A stretch of 64,000 bases of DNA from Bacteroidales bacterium (lineage in GTDB: Bacteria; Bacteroidota; Bacteroidia; Bacteroidales; UBA932): the NCBI GenBank assembly GCA_017549145.1, contig JAFYVM010000050.1:1-64000 (forward strand). The letters are read 5' to 3'. Under the pieces are notes generated by a model. The model was not told the origin of the DNA. It ran no database searches and saw nothing but the letters and a program-made list of their open reading frames with translations. Positions within the stretch are counted from its first letter, which is position 1. Each line of letters starts with the position of its first letter. A program made the translations under genes and the position numbers. Of this stretch, positions 36,053 through 43,378 are shown piece after piece.

Positions 36053-36508
36053 CTATCTTAGATCAGACAGTGAACCGGCAATTGAAATAAATTCGTCGTT
36101 GGAAATGATGCTGGACTCAAAGTTTTCTTTAGCCCAGATCTCAATTTTGTAATCGTTGCCGGAGAATACGACTTCCTTAGTGACGCCAATCATTTCCAAA
36201 AGTTTCTTTGGGATGGAGATGCGGCCCAATTTTCCATCAGGCTCCACAACTGCGCAATTGTGCAGGTATGCTCTCCAGAATTTAGCGTGACTCTCGTTGA
36301 AAGCCGGGTTGAGTCTAGAACGAACCTCCTCCGACTGGCGCTCCCACTCTGAATAGGTGTACATTTCGAGGCAGTTTGCAAAAGTATCTTTTCTGACTAC
36401 GAATCTCATGTCACCTTCAGCTGGCATAATGCCTTTGTAGGCGGCAGGAAAGACTACTCGTCCCTTGTCGTCCACTTTAGCATTATATTCGCCGAAAAAC
36501 TTGATCAT
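36053..36508 (-). CDS. mraZ: MraZ transcriptional regulator of the dcw cluster
   Basis: MraZ is a ring-forming DNA-binding protein with two AbrB-like halves that binds repeats upstream of its own gene. The 151 residues contain both half-motifs: VDDKGRVVFPAAYK near residue 12 and the corresponding DGKLGRISIPKKLLEMIG near residue 91, each with the D-x-K/L-G-R-I/V signature. It is the first gene of the cluster, and four regularly spaced TGGAA boxes lie just upstream at 36560-36594, which fits autoregulation. Confidence 0.94.
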   Translation of the reverse strand: MIKFFGEYNAKVDDKGRVVFPAAYKGIMPAEGDMRFVVRKDTFANCLEMYTYSEWERQSEEVRSRLNPAFNESHAKFWRAYLHNCAVVEPDGKLGRISIPKKLLEMIGVTKEVVFSGNDYKIEIWAKENFESSIISNDEFISIAGSLSDLR

Positions 36509-36542
36509 AAATGTTAAACTTATTCTTTCACGCTAATCGCCA

Positions 36543-36550
36543 CAAATGTA
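36543..36550 (-). promoter_or_regulatory. Putative -7 element (TACATTTG) for mraZ/dcw
   Basis: The minus strand reads TACATTTG 35-42 bases before the mraZ start and immediately downstream of the TGGAA box array, so MraZ bound there would cover the upstream part of the promoter. Confidence 0.55.
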
Positions 36551-36559
36551 GAAATAATT

Positions 36560-36594
36560 TTCCATTTCGTTCCATTTTTTTCCATAATTTTCCA
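36560..36594 (-). promoter_or_regulatory. Putative MraZ operator: four TGGAA boxes at 10-bp spacing
   Basis: On the minus strand TGGAA occurs four times with exactly 10-base periodicity (plus-strand positions 36590-36594, 36580-36584, 36570-36574, 36560-36564), with AT-rich 5-base spacers. MraZ in E. coli is known to bind TGGGN repeats separated by 5 bases; the layout here is identical with TGGAA in place of TGGGA. Placement before mraZ and next to the -7 box supports an operator. Confidence 0.7.
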
Positions 36595-36635
36595 CAAATT
36601 TTATCAAAACGTTTTCCGTCCATGAAAAAATGTTT

Positions 36636-36643
36636 TACATTTG
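36636..36643 (+). promoter_or_regulatory. Putative -7 element (TACATTTG) for the M23 peptidase gene
   Basis: TACATTTG, a TAnnTTTG match, ends 18 bases before the ATG at 36662. It is divergent from the mraZ promoter; the region between holds the TGGAA boxes. Confidence 0.55.
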
Positions 36644-36661
36644 CGGTCAAATAATCATCCT

Positions 36662-37924
36662 ATGAAGCTCATACACACCCTGTTTTTAACACTCTCAGTT
36701 GTTGTTTTGGCATCTTGTTCATCTGGTAAATCTGAGGACGCTGCGGTTGAATCGCAGGCTGCTGTTGACACAACTGCTACTCTTACCGGCGTTGATGCTG
36801 CACTCGCAAAAATGCAGTCAATGAGAATTGTCGAAGGTAAAGTCAAGAGTGGCGAATTCTTCTCTGTTCTGATGACAAATCTTGGCATGGGAGGTACTCC
36901 AGCATATAATCTTGCAGAGTCCTGCAAGGATGTCTTTGATGTTAGAAACCTTAGGGTTGGAAACTCGTATAAGGCTTATTATGAGGGAGATGTGTTGAAA
37001 TATGTGGTGTATACTCAGGATAGAATCAGCAGTATCATCTTCGATTGTACAGAGCTTAAAGCTTATGCCACTAAGAAGGAAGTGACCACAGTCAGAAAGT
37101 ATGTGGATGTGACTATCAAATCATCTTTGTGGAATGATATGGTTGCTGCCGGAGCTTCTCCGGGTGTGATTATGTCTCTTGCAGAGGTTTATGCGTGGAC
37201 AGTGGACTTCTTTGGACTTCAGAAGGATGACAGATTCCGTGTTCTCTATGATGAGAAGGTTTCAGGAGATGAGGTTGTAGGAATTGATGGAATCAGATAT
37301 GCGATTTTCTCACGTCGCGGTAAGGATATCCCTATGATTATGTTTGACCAGAAGGACAAGGGTAACACTTGGTGGACTGACAAGGGAGAGAGTATGAGAA
37401 AGCCATTCCTCAAGGCTCCTCTTAAGTTTACTAGAATCAGCTCTGGTTTCACTTATGCGAGAAAGCATCCGGTAACAGGTAAGGTTCGTCCTCACACCGC
37501 TATCGACTATGCGGCTCCAACAGGAACTCCAGTTATGTCAATCGGTGATGGTGTTGTAATCAGCTGTAAATATGAGGGTGCAGGTGGAAACACAGTAAGA
37601 ATCAAGCATAATTCAACATATACTACAGCATACCTTCATCTTTCTCGTTATGCTAAAGGCCTTAAGGCTGGTGATAGAGTCCGTCAGGGTGAAGTTATCG
37701 GATATGTAGGATCGACAGGCCGTTCAACTGGCCCACACCTTGATTTCCGTGTATGGAAGAATGGTAAGGCAATCAATCCATTGAAGATGGAGGGCGCTGG
37801 TTCAGGTGAGATAGAGAAGGTAAAAGATAAAGCCGGCTTTGAAAGAGCCAAAGCCAGCTATCTTGCAGAAGTTGATTCGATAGGAGCTGTTAATATTGCT
37901 AAGCAGCTTTTTGAAACACTTTAG
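36662..37924 (+). CDS. M23-family (LytM-type) murein peptidase lipoprotein
   Basis: A zinc endopeptidase-type protein expected to act on peptidoglycan peptides in the periplasm. From the ATG at 36662 it has 420 residues: lipoprotein signal (VLASC), an OapA/LysM-like N-terminal region (about 50-230), and the M23 domain (about 270-390) with the metal ligands in HTAID and HLDF and the catalytic-site HLH in TAYLHLS. All M23 ligands are retained, so it should be active rather than an EnvC-like activator. The upstream TTG would fall inside the promoter box and is rejected as start. It converges on miaB with a 4-base overlap and diverges from the dcw cluster. Confidence 0.88.
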   Translation: MKLIHTLFLTLSVVVLASCSSGKSEDAAVESQAAVDTTATLTGVDAALAKMQSMRIVEGKVKSGEFFSVLMTNLGMGGTPAYNLAESCKDVFDVRNLRVGNSYKAYYEGDVLKYVVYTQDRISSIIFDCTELKAYATKKEVTTVRKYVDVTIKSSLWNDMVAAGASPGVIMSLAEVYAWTVDFFGLQKDDRFRVLYDEKVSGDEVVGIDGIRYAIFSRRGKDIPMIMFDQKDKGNTWWTDKGESMRKPFLKAPLKFTRISSGFTYARKHPVTGKVRPHTAIDYAAPTGTPVMSIGDGVVISCKYEGAGGNTVRIKHNSTYTTAYLHLSRYAKGLKAGDRVRQGEVIGYVGSTGRSTGPHLDFRVWKNGKAINPLKMEGAGSGEIEKVKDKAGFERAKASYLAEVDSIGAVNIAKQLFETL

Positions 37925-39285
37925 TCAATTCTTTTGCAAAGGAGCGTTGCAGAGGTTACAGATACAACCTCGACAGTGCAGTAATCTCCCGGCTTCTCGC
38001 CTTTGGATGGGAATACGCACATCTTGTTGCTGCTCGCTCTTCCACATAGCTCATTCGGATTCTTCTTTGAAGGTCCTTCAACAAGTACCTTAAGTTGTTT
38101 TCCGATTTCCTTTTCATTGCTCTTCAGGCTCATTCTGCCCTGGAGAGCAATAATTTCATTAAGCCTACGTGTCTTCTCCTCGTATGTGATGTCGTCTGGG
38201 TATTTTTTTGATGCAAGTGTACCAGGGCGCTCTGAGTATGCGAACATGAATGCAGAATCAAACACAACCTTCTCCATAAGAGTAAGTGTATCCTGATGAT
38301 CCTGTTCAGTCTCTCCACAGAATCCTGCGATTACGTCTGTTGTAATCCCGCAATCAGGAAGAACGCTGCGGATCTTGTCAACTCTTTCAAGGTACCACTC
38401 ACGGTTGTACTTTCTTCTCATCTTCTCCAGCATGATGCTGCTTCCAGACTGTACAGGAAGATGGATGTGGCGACAGATGTTCTCATAAATCGCCATAGTG
38501 TAGATTACCTCGTCGCTGATATCCTTAGGATGTGAAGTTGAGAAACGTACGCGGAGTTCTGGACTGATTTTGGCCACCTTCTCCAGAAGCTGAGCGAAAT
38601 TCACATTCTTAGATGCATTTTCTGCGTCCTTCCAGAAGTATGAATCCACGTTCTGTCCGAGAAGTGTAACTTCCTTATAGCCATTATCGAAAAGTTCTTG
38701 AGCTTCTCTTACGATGGTCTCCGGGTCGCGGCTTCTTTCTGCTCCTCTAGTGTAAGGCACAACACAGTAAGAACATACGTTGTTGCATCCTCTCATGATT
38801 GAAATGAAAGCAGAGATTCCGTTCTTGTCCATTCTTACCGGACTGATGTCAGCATAAGTTTCCTCGTGTGAAAGCAATACGTTGATCTGAGGGGAATTTG
38901 GTGTGATGTCCCTGATCAACTGAGGAAGGCTTCTGTAGGCATCCGGACCTGCAACCAAGTCCACCTCGTGGCCCTCAAGCAGCTTGGTCTTGAGACGCTC
39001 TGCCATACAGCCGACGATACCTATGATGACCCCGTCTCTCTTTCTTTTCTGGATGCGGAACTGATCGATTCGTCCCCAAACCCTCTGCTCAGCATTATCT
39101 CGGATTGAGCAGGTGTTGGCAAGAATGATGTTCGCCTCTTCGATGTTGTCAGTCAGCACATAACCCTCGTCCTGAAGGATTGAGAGGATTACTTCGCTGT
39201 CATTGACATTCATTTGGCAACCATAGGTTTCAATATAAACCTTTGGCTTAGATGGGTCAATTATAGGTCTTATGTTTTTATGCAT
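37921..39285 (-). CDS. miaB: tRNA-2-methylthio-N6-dimethylallyladenosine synthase
   Basis: MiaB methylthiolates i6A37 in tRNAs reading UNN codons. From the ATG at 39285 the protein has 454 residues. It shows the N-terminal UPF0004 domain with YIETYGCQMNVND and NTCSIRDNAE (cysteines for one iron-sulfur cluster), the radical-SAM motif CNNVCSYC, QSGSSIMLEKMRRKYNRE, and a C-terminal TRAM domain. An ATG at 39315 also exists, but it would start inside the TATCTTTG promoter box at 39313-39320, so the later start is chosen. Confidence 0.93.
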   Translation of the reverse strand: MHKNIRPIIDPSKPKVYIETYGCQMNVNDSEVILSILQDEGYVLTDNIEEANIILANTCSIRDNAEQRVWGRIDQFRIQKRKRDGVIIGIVGCMAERLKTKLLEGHEVDLVAGPDAYRSLPQLIRDITPNSPQINVLLSHEETYADISPVRMDKNGISAFISIMRGCNNVCSYCVVPYTRGAERSRDPETIVREAQELFDNGYKEVTLLGQNVDSYFWKDAENASKNVNFAQLLEKVAKISPELRVRFSTSHPKDISDEVIYTMAIYENICRHIHLPVQSGSSIMLEKMRRKYNREWYLERVDKIRSVLPDCGITTDVIAGFCGETEQDHQDTLTLMEKVVFDSAFMFAYSERPGTLASKKYPDDITYEEKTRRLNEIIALQGRMSLKSNEKEIGKQLKVLVEGPSKKNPNELCGRASSNKMCVFPSKGEKPGDYCTVEVVSVTSATLLCKRID

Positions 39286-39312
39286 ATTACTTTTCAGTTT
39301 TGAATCAGGAGG

Positions 39313-39320
39313 CAAAGATA
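39313..39320 (-). promoter_or_regulatory. Putative -7 element (TATCTTTG) for miaB
   Basis: The minus strand has TATCTTTG 28 bases before the chosen miaB ATG; it also argues against the upstream start at 39315. Confidence 0.55.
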
Positions 39321-39341
39321 TGATTTTTCGCTGAATTATCT

Positions 39342-39349
39342 TATCTTTG
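39342..39349 (+). promoter_or_regulatory. Putative -7 element (TATCTTTG) for the LEA14-like/rpoN operon
   Basis: TATCTTTG lies 20 bases before the GTG start at 39370, divergent from the miaB promoter 21 bases away. Confidence 0.55.
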
Positions 39350-39369
39350 CAGATTAAGTGTAAATAAAC

Positions 39370-39852
39370 GTGTCAATAAAAAGTATTTCATATAGACTGC
39401 TGCTGTTGGTGTGCACAGCGATTTTGTCTCTTGCCAGCTGTGGCAAGATCAGCGAAATACGTCCTACATCGTTTGAATTGGAGTCTCTTGCTCCGAAAGG
39501 ACTGTATTCCGTTGCTGTTGACTTTAAGCTAGGAATTCATAATCCGGCGATGCAGATAGCTTTGTCAGATATTTTTGCTGAAGTGATGCTTGATGGCAAG
39601 GTTGTTGGTAATCTGTCTCTCGCTCCGTTCGTAATGGAAGCGAAGTCAGATAATGTATATGACATGAATGCATTAGTAGCCTTGAATAAGGGCTTCTCAA
39701 TTATAAACTTGTTACCGATGATGAAAGATCCTGAATCTTTGAAGAATGCTTATGTGAATGTAAAAGTAAAGGCAACTTTGAAGAACGGACTTTCAAAGAA
39801 TTTAGAATGGAAGGAAATTCCAGTGGAAAAACTATTGAAACTTGCGGAGTAA
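39370..39852 (+). CDS. LEA14-like lipoprotein
   Basis: A 160-residue lipoprotein (lipobox LASC, Cys24) with one LEA type 2 (Why-domain) beta-sandwich at about 30-155: FELESLAPKGLYS, DFKLGIHNPAMQIALSD and VNVKVKATLKNG are typical of the fold. The role of these proteins in bacteria is not established. The start is a GTG, since no ATG precedes the signal peptide. It is coupled to the next gene by a TAATG stop/start overlap. Confidence 0.75.
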   Translation: MSIKSISYRLLLLVCTAILSLASCGKISEIRPTSFELESLAPKGLYSVAVDFKLGIHNPAMQIALSDIFAEVMLDGKVVGNLSLAPFVMEAKSDNVYDMNALVALNKGFSIINLLPMMKDPESLKNAYVNVKVKATLKNGLSKNLEWKEIPVEKLLKLAE

Positions 39853-40439
39853 TGAAGACTAATATTTTGAAGTGTTTCCTAATTGTTATTATGGCTTTTG
39901 TTTCAGCATTGTCTGTATCAGCTCAGACACCGACAGAGCCAGTATATACTCATCCAGCAGATACAATCGTGTATGAGGCGCCGCCACTTGTAGATACTAC
40001 TTTGGTGGGTACCGATATTTTTGATGTATTGCACCTGAAGAAGTCAAATGGAAAGTCAAATGTGGCTTTGCATCAGAGCAAGGCAATCGAAGAGTCTGTC
40101 AGAACTCATATCATTGCCAACAAGGGTAGAACTTTGAATGGCTATCGTATCCGTATTTTCTTTGATAACTCTCAGGATGCCCGAGTTAATTCAGGTGGAG
40201 CGTATGGTACATTCCTCAAGATTTTCAAAGGTATTCCAGCATATCGTTCATACGTCAATCCTTATTTTAAGGTCTCAGTTGGAGATTTTCGTACCAAGGC
40301 TGAGGCTATGGAAAAACTAATTCACATAAAAAGAGTATTCCCAGCAGCGTTCATCGTTAAGGAGAAGATCAGATTTCCTCATGTTGATAGAGCTGCGCTT
40401 GATGACCTTCCAGATTCATTGGAGGTCTTCAAGTTCTAA
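39852..40439 (+). CDS. Exported SPOR-like domain protein
   Basis: The 195-residue protein begins with a signal peptide (MKTNILKCFLIVIMAFVSA) and has a C-terminal domain (about 95-185) with the SPOR pattern: GYRIRIFFDNSQDAR, YRSYVNPYFKVSVGDFRTKAEAMEKL (shown in parts: YFKVSVGDF, TKAEAMEKL) and FPAAFIVKEKI. SPOR domains bind denuded septal glycan. An earlier in-frame ATG at 39807 lies within the upstream gene and would hide the signal peptide, so 39852 is chosen. It precedes rpoN by 21 bases. Confidence 0.8.
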   Translation: MKTNILKCFLIVIMAFVSALSVSAQTPTEPVYTHPADTIVYEAPPLVDTTLVGTDIFDVLHLKKSNGKSNVALHQSKAIEESVRTHIIANKGRTLNGYRIRIFFDNSQDARVNSGGAYGTFLKIFKGIPAYRSYVNPYFKVSVGDFRTKAEAMEKLIHIKRVFPAAFIVKEKIRFPHVDRAALDDLPDSLEVFKF

Positions 40440-40460
40440 TTAAATCAATGCTATTTTATT

Positions 40461-41873
40461 ATGTTGAAGCAAGGACTGGAACTAAAACAGACCCAGAAAC
40501 TCTCGCCGTTGCAGATTCAGACAATCAAATTGATTGAGCTGCCGCAGCAGGAACTGGAGCAGAGAATCAGAAAAGAATTGGAGGAGAATCCTGTTCTTGA
40601 CGAAGATCTTCCTTCAAACAGTGAGGAGGAGCAGGCGCCAAGAGAGGTGTCACTTTCAGACTATAAGGAGGATGATTATATCCCGAATTATAGACTACGT
40701 TCCGATCTTTATAACAGTAAGGATGAAAGACCTCAATATAATACCTTCTCTGTAAAGGAGAGCTTCACACAGAGTCTTCAGGATCAGCTTGGTTATCGTA
40801 ATCTCACAGATCATCAGTTTGCTGTGGCTTCTTTCATTATTGGTAGCTTGGATGATGATGGCTATCTTCGTCGTAGTCTTGATACAATCGTCGATGACCT
40901 GTCATTCAGAGCCAACATTGAAACTGATGAGCAGGAGGTAGAACAGATGCTGAAGATAATTCAGGAGTTTGAACCGGCTGGTGTAGGTGCCCGCAACCTC
41001 CAGGAGTGTCTTTTGATTCAGATTAAGCACGTGAAGAAAAGCCCTGAGGCAGAGAATGCTGTGAAGATTCTGAAGCATCATTTCAACGAGTTTTCTAACA
41101 AACACTACCAGAAGATCATAAACCGAATGGGTATTACTCCGGAGGAACTTAAGGCGGCAATGGCTAAGATCCTTAAGTTGAATCCATCCCCAGGCGGACA
41201 GATCGATGATACTTATAACGATCAGGCACAGCAGATCATTCCAGACTTTCTTCTTGAATATCGTGATGGTAAGTTGTTGCTTTCGATGCCACGTTTCTCT
41301 GTTCCAGAGTTGAAGGTGAACAGGAAATATGCAGATCTTCTTATGGAGGCTGCAAATTCTTCCGAGAGAGAAAAGAAGGAGGCTGCAGCTTTTGTGAAGA
41401 AGAAATTGGATTCTGCAAAGTGGTTTGTTGAGGCAATCAAACAGCGTCATAACACATTGCAGAATACGATGCAGGCAATTGTGGACTATCAGGAAGAGTA
41501 TTTTGTAGATGGAGATGAGACACATCTCAAGCCTATGGTACTCAAGGATATTGCAGAGAAGACAGGATTTGACATTTCTACAATTTCGCGAGTAGTAAAT
41601 AGTAAATACATCGAGACTCATTTCGGAATTTACTCATTGAAATATTTCTTCTCAGAAGGTCTTGAAAATCAGGATGGAGAAGAGGTCTCTACGCGAGAGT
41701 TAAAGAAAGCATTGGTGGAATGTGTTGAAAATGAGAATAAGGCTAAGCCTTTGACTGATGATGAGCTTGTTGAGGAGATGACAAAGAGGGGATATAAGGT
41801 GGCTCGTCGTACGATTGCAAAATATCGTGACCAGCTAAGTATTCCAAAGGCAAGACTAAGAAAAGAACTATAG
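40461..41873 (+). CDS. rpoN: RNA polymerase sigma-54 factor
   Basis: Sigma-54 directs polymerase to -24/-12 promoters and needs AAA+ activators. The 470-residue protein has the Gln-rich region I (LKQGLELKQTQKLSPLQIQTIKLIELPQQELEQ, in parts: LKQTQKLSPLQIQ, LIELPQQELEQ), the acidic linker region II, the core-binding domain with FEPAGVGARNLQECLLIQ, the DNA-binding helix DISTISRVVNSKYIET and the RpoN box ARRTIAKYRDQL near the C-terminus. Full length. No activator gene is seen in this window. Confidence 0.95.
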   Translation: MLKQGLELKQTQKLSPLQIQTIKLIELPQQELEQRIRKELEENPVLDEDLPSNSEEEQAPREVSLSDYKEDDYIPNYRLRSDLYNSKDERPQYNTFSVKESFTQSLQDQLGYRNLTDHQFAVASFIIGSLDDDGYLRRSLDTIVDDLSFRANIETDEQEVEQMLKIIQEFEPAGVGARNLQECLLIQIKHVKKSPEAENAVKILKHHFNEFSNKHYQKIINRMGITPEELKAAMAKILKLNPSPGGQIDDTYNDQAQQIIPDFLLEYRDGKLLLSMPRFSVPELKVNRKYADLLMEAANSSEREKKEAAAFVKKKLDSAKWFVEAIKQRHNTLQNTMQAIVDYQEEYFVDGDETHLKPMVLKDIAEKTGFDISTISRVVNSKYIETHFGIYSLKYFFSEGLENQDGEEVSTRELKKALVECVENENKAKPLTDDELVEEMTKRGYKVARRTIAKYRDQLSIPKARLRKEL

Positions 41874-41920
41874 AATTGAATCTTTTTAGGATATAGTATT
41901 GCAGGATTGAAAAATTTACG

Positions 41921-41928
41921 TATCTTTG
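41921..41928 (+). promoter_or_regulatory. Promoter of tRNA-His (TATCTTTG, with TATTG upstream)
   Basis: TATCTTTG matches the -7 consensus, and TATTG at 41897-41901 lies 19 bases upstream, matching a -33 element (TTTG/TTG) at the expected spacing. The tRNA begins 19 bases downstream. Confidence 0.65.
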
Positions 41929-41946
41929 CAGTCCTAAATCCAACAT

Positions 41947-42024
41947 GGTGCCCTTAGTTCAGTTGGTTAGAGCGTCAGATTGTGGTTCTGAATGTCATGG
42001 GTTCGAATCCCATAGGGCACCCCA
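41947..42024 (+). tRNA. tRNA-His (anticodon GTG)
   Basis: The acceptor stem GTGCCCT (41948-41954) pairs with AGGGCAC (42014-42020). The anticodon loop contains TTGTGGT with anticodon GTG, and the T-arm reads GGGTTCGAATCCC. An extra G before position 1 (41947) faces C73 (42021), the tRNA-His identity feature. The CCA end is encoded (42022-42024). Confidence 0.96.
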
Positions 42025-42054
42025 AGAAAGCAACCTTACACAGGTTGCTTTCTT
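42024..42054 (+). terminator. Terminator after tRNA-His
   Basis: AAGAAAGCAACC (42024-42035) pairs perfectly with GGTTGCTTTCTT (42043-42054) over 12 bp with a 7-base loop, followed by a T-rich stretch. It directly follows the encoded CCA. Confidence 0.8.
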
Positions 42055-42135
42055 TTGTTTCCCCTAGTGCAAGTGCTGTATGTAGTTGTTCGCTAAGCGT
42101 GAAATGTAAGGGTCTGTAAATCAGCCCTTTGCGAA

Positions 42136-42167
42136 AAGTGCGTGCTCCCCATTGGCGGCACGCACTT
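42136..42167 (-). terminator. Perfect 10-bp hairpin in the tRNA-His/small-protein gap
   Basis: AAGTGCGTGC (42136-42145) pairs with GCACGCACTT (42158-42167) around a 12-base loop. On the minus strand it lies about 50 bases after the stop of the small protein gene and is followed by TTTTCGC, so it may be that gene's terminator. The remaining bases 42055-42217 show no gene. Confidence 0.5.
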
Positions 42168-42217
42168 CTTGTAAGTCTCTGTGTTACAGGCGGTTGTATT
42201 TTACGGTCTGTTGACTG

Positions 42218-42448
42218 TTAGGGATTCATCAGGTCAACGTTTACGAATCCGTTTATCTCCTGAATCAGTTCGATAGCGACGCGCGCCTTTATGCGAACTT
42301 CCTCAGTTGCATCCGCTGCTGCAGAGGCAGCATTGTATGCATTTATAGCTTCACCAAACATGTTCTCTCTGCGAAGTGAGTCTCCTAACTGTATGAGTTC
42401 TGCTGCTGATTTGTCTTTTATGATGTCTGTAATCTTTTCCATGGTCAT
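42218..42448 (-). CDS. Small helical (TPR-like) protein
   Basis: A 76-residue protein (74 from the second ATG at 42442) without signal peptide. One helix-turn-helix repeat unit, LGDSLRRENMFGEAINAYNAAS, resembles a single tetratricopeptide motif (in parts: LGDSLRRENMF, EAINAYNAA). The codon use and the plausible hairpin terminator after it support a real gene. Function unknown; it may be a small adaptor. It diverges from radC. Confidence 0.7.
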   Translation of the reverse strand: MTMEKITDIIKDKSAAELIQLGDSLRRENMFGEAINAYNAASAAADATEEVRIKARVAIELIQEINGFVNVDLMNP

Positions 42449-42565
42449 GACTCAATGATTCTTTTGCAAATAAAAAGTTAAATCTTGATAAAAAAAAGAA
42501 AAACCTCATGTTGTTTTACATAAATACAACGTCTCCCTCGCAGCTTTCTTCTATTTTCGTCGATT

Positions 42566-43264
42566 ATGAAAATCCGAGATTTGTGTGCCGAAGAGAGGCC
42601 GAGAGAAAAAATGATTGAACGTGGCGCTGTTTCCCTAAGCAAAGCAGAGCTGCTAGCTATACTCCTGAGAACAGGAACTGGTAATAAAAACGTAATAGAG
42701 GTTGCTCAGACAATACTTTCACGTGTTGATGGTGAATTGGATGCCTTAGCAGGCATGTCCATAGATGTGTTATGTGAGACTGAGGGAGTGGGGGTAGGAA
42801 AAGCGGTCTCGATAGTTGCTGCGTTTGAACTTGCCAGAAGATGGTTCTCAGAAGAAGGAGTGACAAGACGTCGTAAAATCAGTAGTCCGGAAGAAGTGTT
42901 CAGAATGATGTATCCTCTTCTTCGTGATCTTGAAAGCGAAGAATGTTGGGTAATCTATCTCAATAATGCGAACGTTTATCTAGGTAAGGAACGTATAAGT
43001 GTCGGTGGAACTGAGGCTACGGTCTTGGATAGTAAGGTGGTGCTACGCAAAGCCTGTGAGAAAAAGGCCTCAGGTATTATTCTGGTTCATAATCATCCAT
43101 CGGGAAATGCATATCCCAGCCCGGCAGATATCACGAGAACACGTGCTATCAGAAATGCACTCAAGGCTTGCGAGATGTCCCTGATTGACCATGTCGTGAT
43201 AGGCTCATGTAACTACTATAGCTTTTCTGACGAACGTCTCATCGACTTCTCCCTGCCTGCCTAA
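42566..43264 (+). CDS. radC: RadC-family JAB/MPN-domain protein
   Basis: The 232-residue protein has an N-terminal helix-hairpin-helix-like region (about 1-95, LSKAELLAILLRTGTGNKNV) and the RadC JAB/MPN domain (about 105-230) with the metal motif HNHPSG (175-180) followed by Asp188. Despite its name, a role in DNA repair is not well established; such proteins are often near mobile or competence-type functions. Full family length. It is followed by a dispersed-repeat-like sequence and a secreted nuclease gene. Confidence 0.93.
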   Translation: MKIRDLCAEERPREKMIERGAVSLSKAELLAILLRTGTGNKNVIEVAQTILSRVDGELDALAGMSIDVLCETEGVGVGKAVSIVAAFELARRWFSEEGVTRRRKISSPEEVFRMMYPLLRDLESEECWVIYLNNANVYLGKERISVGGTEATVLDSKVVLRKACEKKASGIILVHNHPSGNAYPSPADITRTRAIRNALKACEMSLIDHVVIGSCNYYSFSDERLIDFSLPA

Positions 43265-43290
43265 GTCCTTCTGCCCTCCTGAGTCTTCTT

Positions 43291-43316
43291 GTCATTCTCA
43301 GCGAAGCGAAGTATCT
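43291..43316 (+). repeat. Dispersed intergenic repeat-like motif
   Basis: The gap after radC contains GTCATTCTCAGC directly followed by GAAGCGAAGTATCT. This closely resembles a short dispersed intergenic sequence (GTCATTCTGAGCGAAGCGAA...) that I recall from many bacterial genomes including Bacteroidales. A GCGAAGCGA core is also found in the loop of the hairpin at 19457-19539. Confidence 0.45.
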
Positions 43317-43340
43317 ATACCAGAATTCCATTGAAGTTGC

Positions 43341-43348
43341 TATCTTTG
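43341..43348 (+). promoter_or_regulatory. Putative -7 element (TATCTTTG) for nuclease 1
   Basis: TATCTTTG lies 30 bases upstream of the ATG at 43379, indicating that the nuclease gene has its own promoter. Confidence 0.5.
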
Positions 43349-43378
43349 ACCGTCCAATAAGATTAGACATATACTTCA

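Noticed and set aside
39807..39851. Earlier start for the SPOR-like protein
   Set aside because: It would lie inside the preceding gene and place 15 polar residues ahead of a good signal peptide; the TAATG-coupled start at 39852 fits better.
41947..43264. Integrated mobile element at tRNA-His
   Set aside because: No integrase, no repeated tRNA 3' end and ordinary genes downstream.
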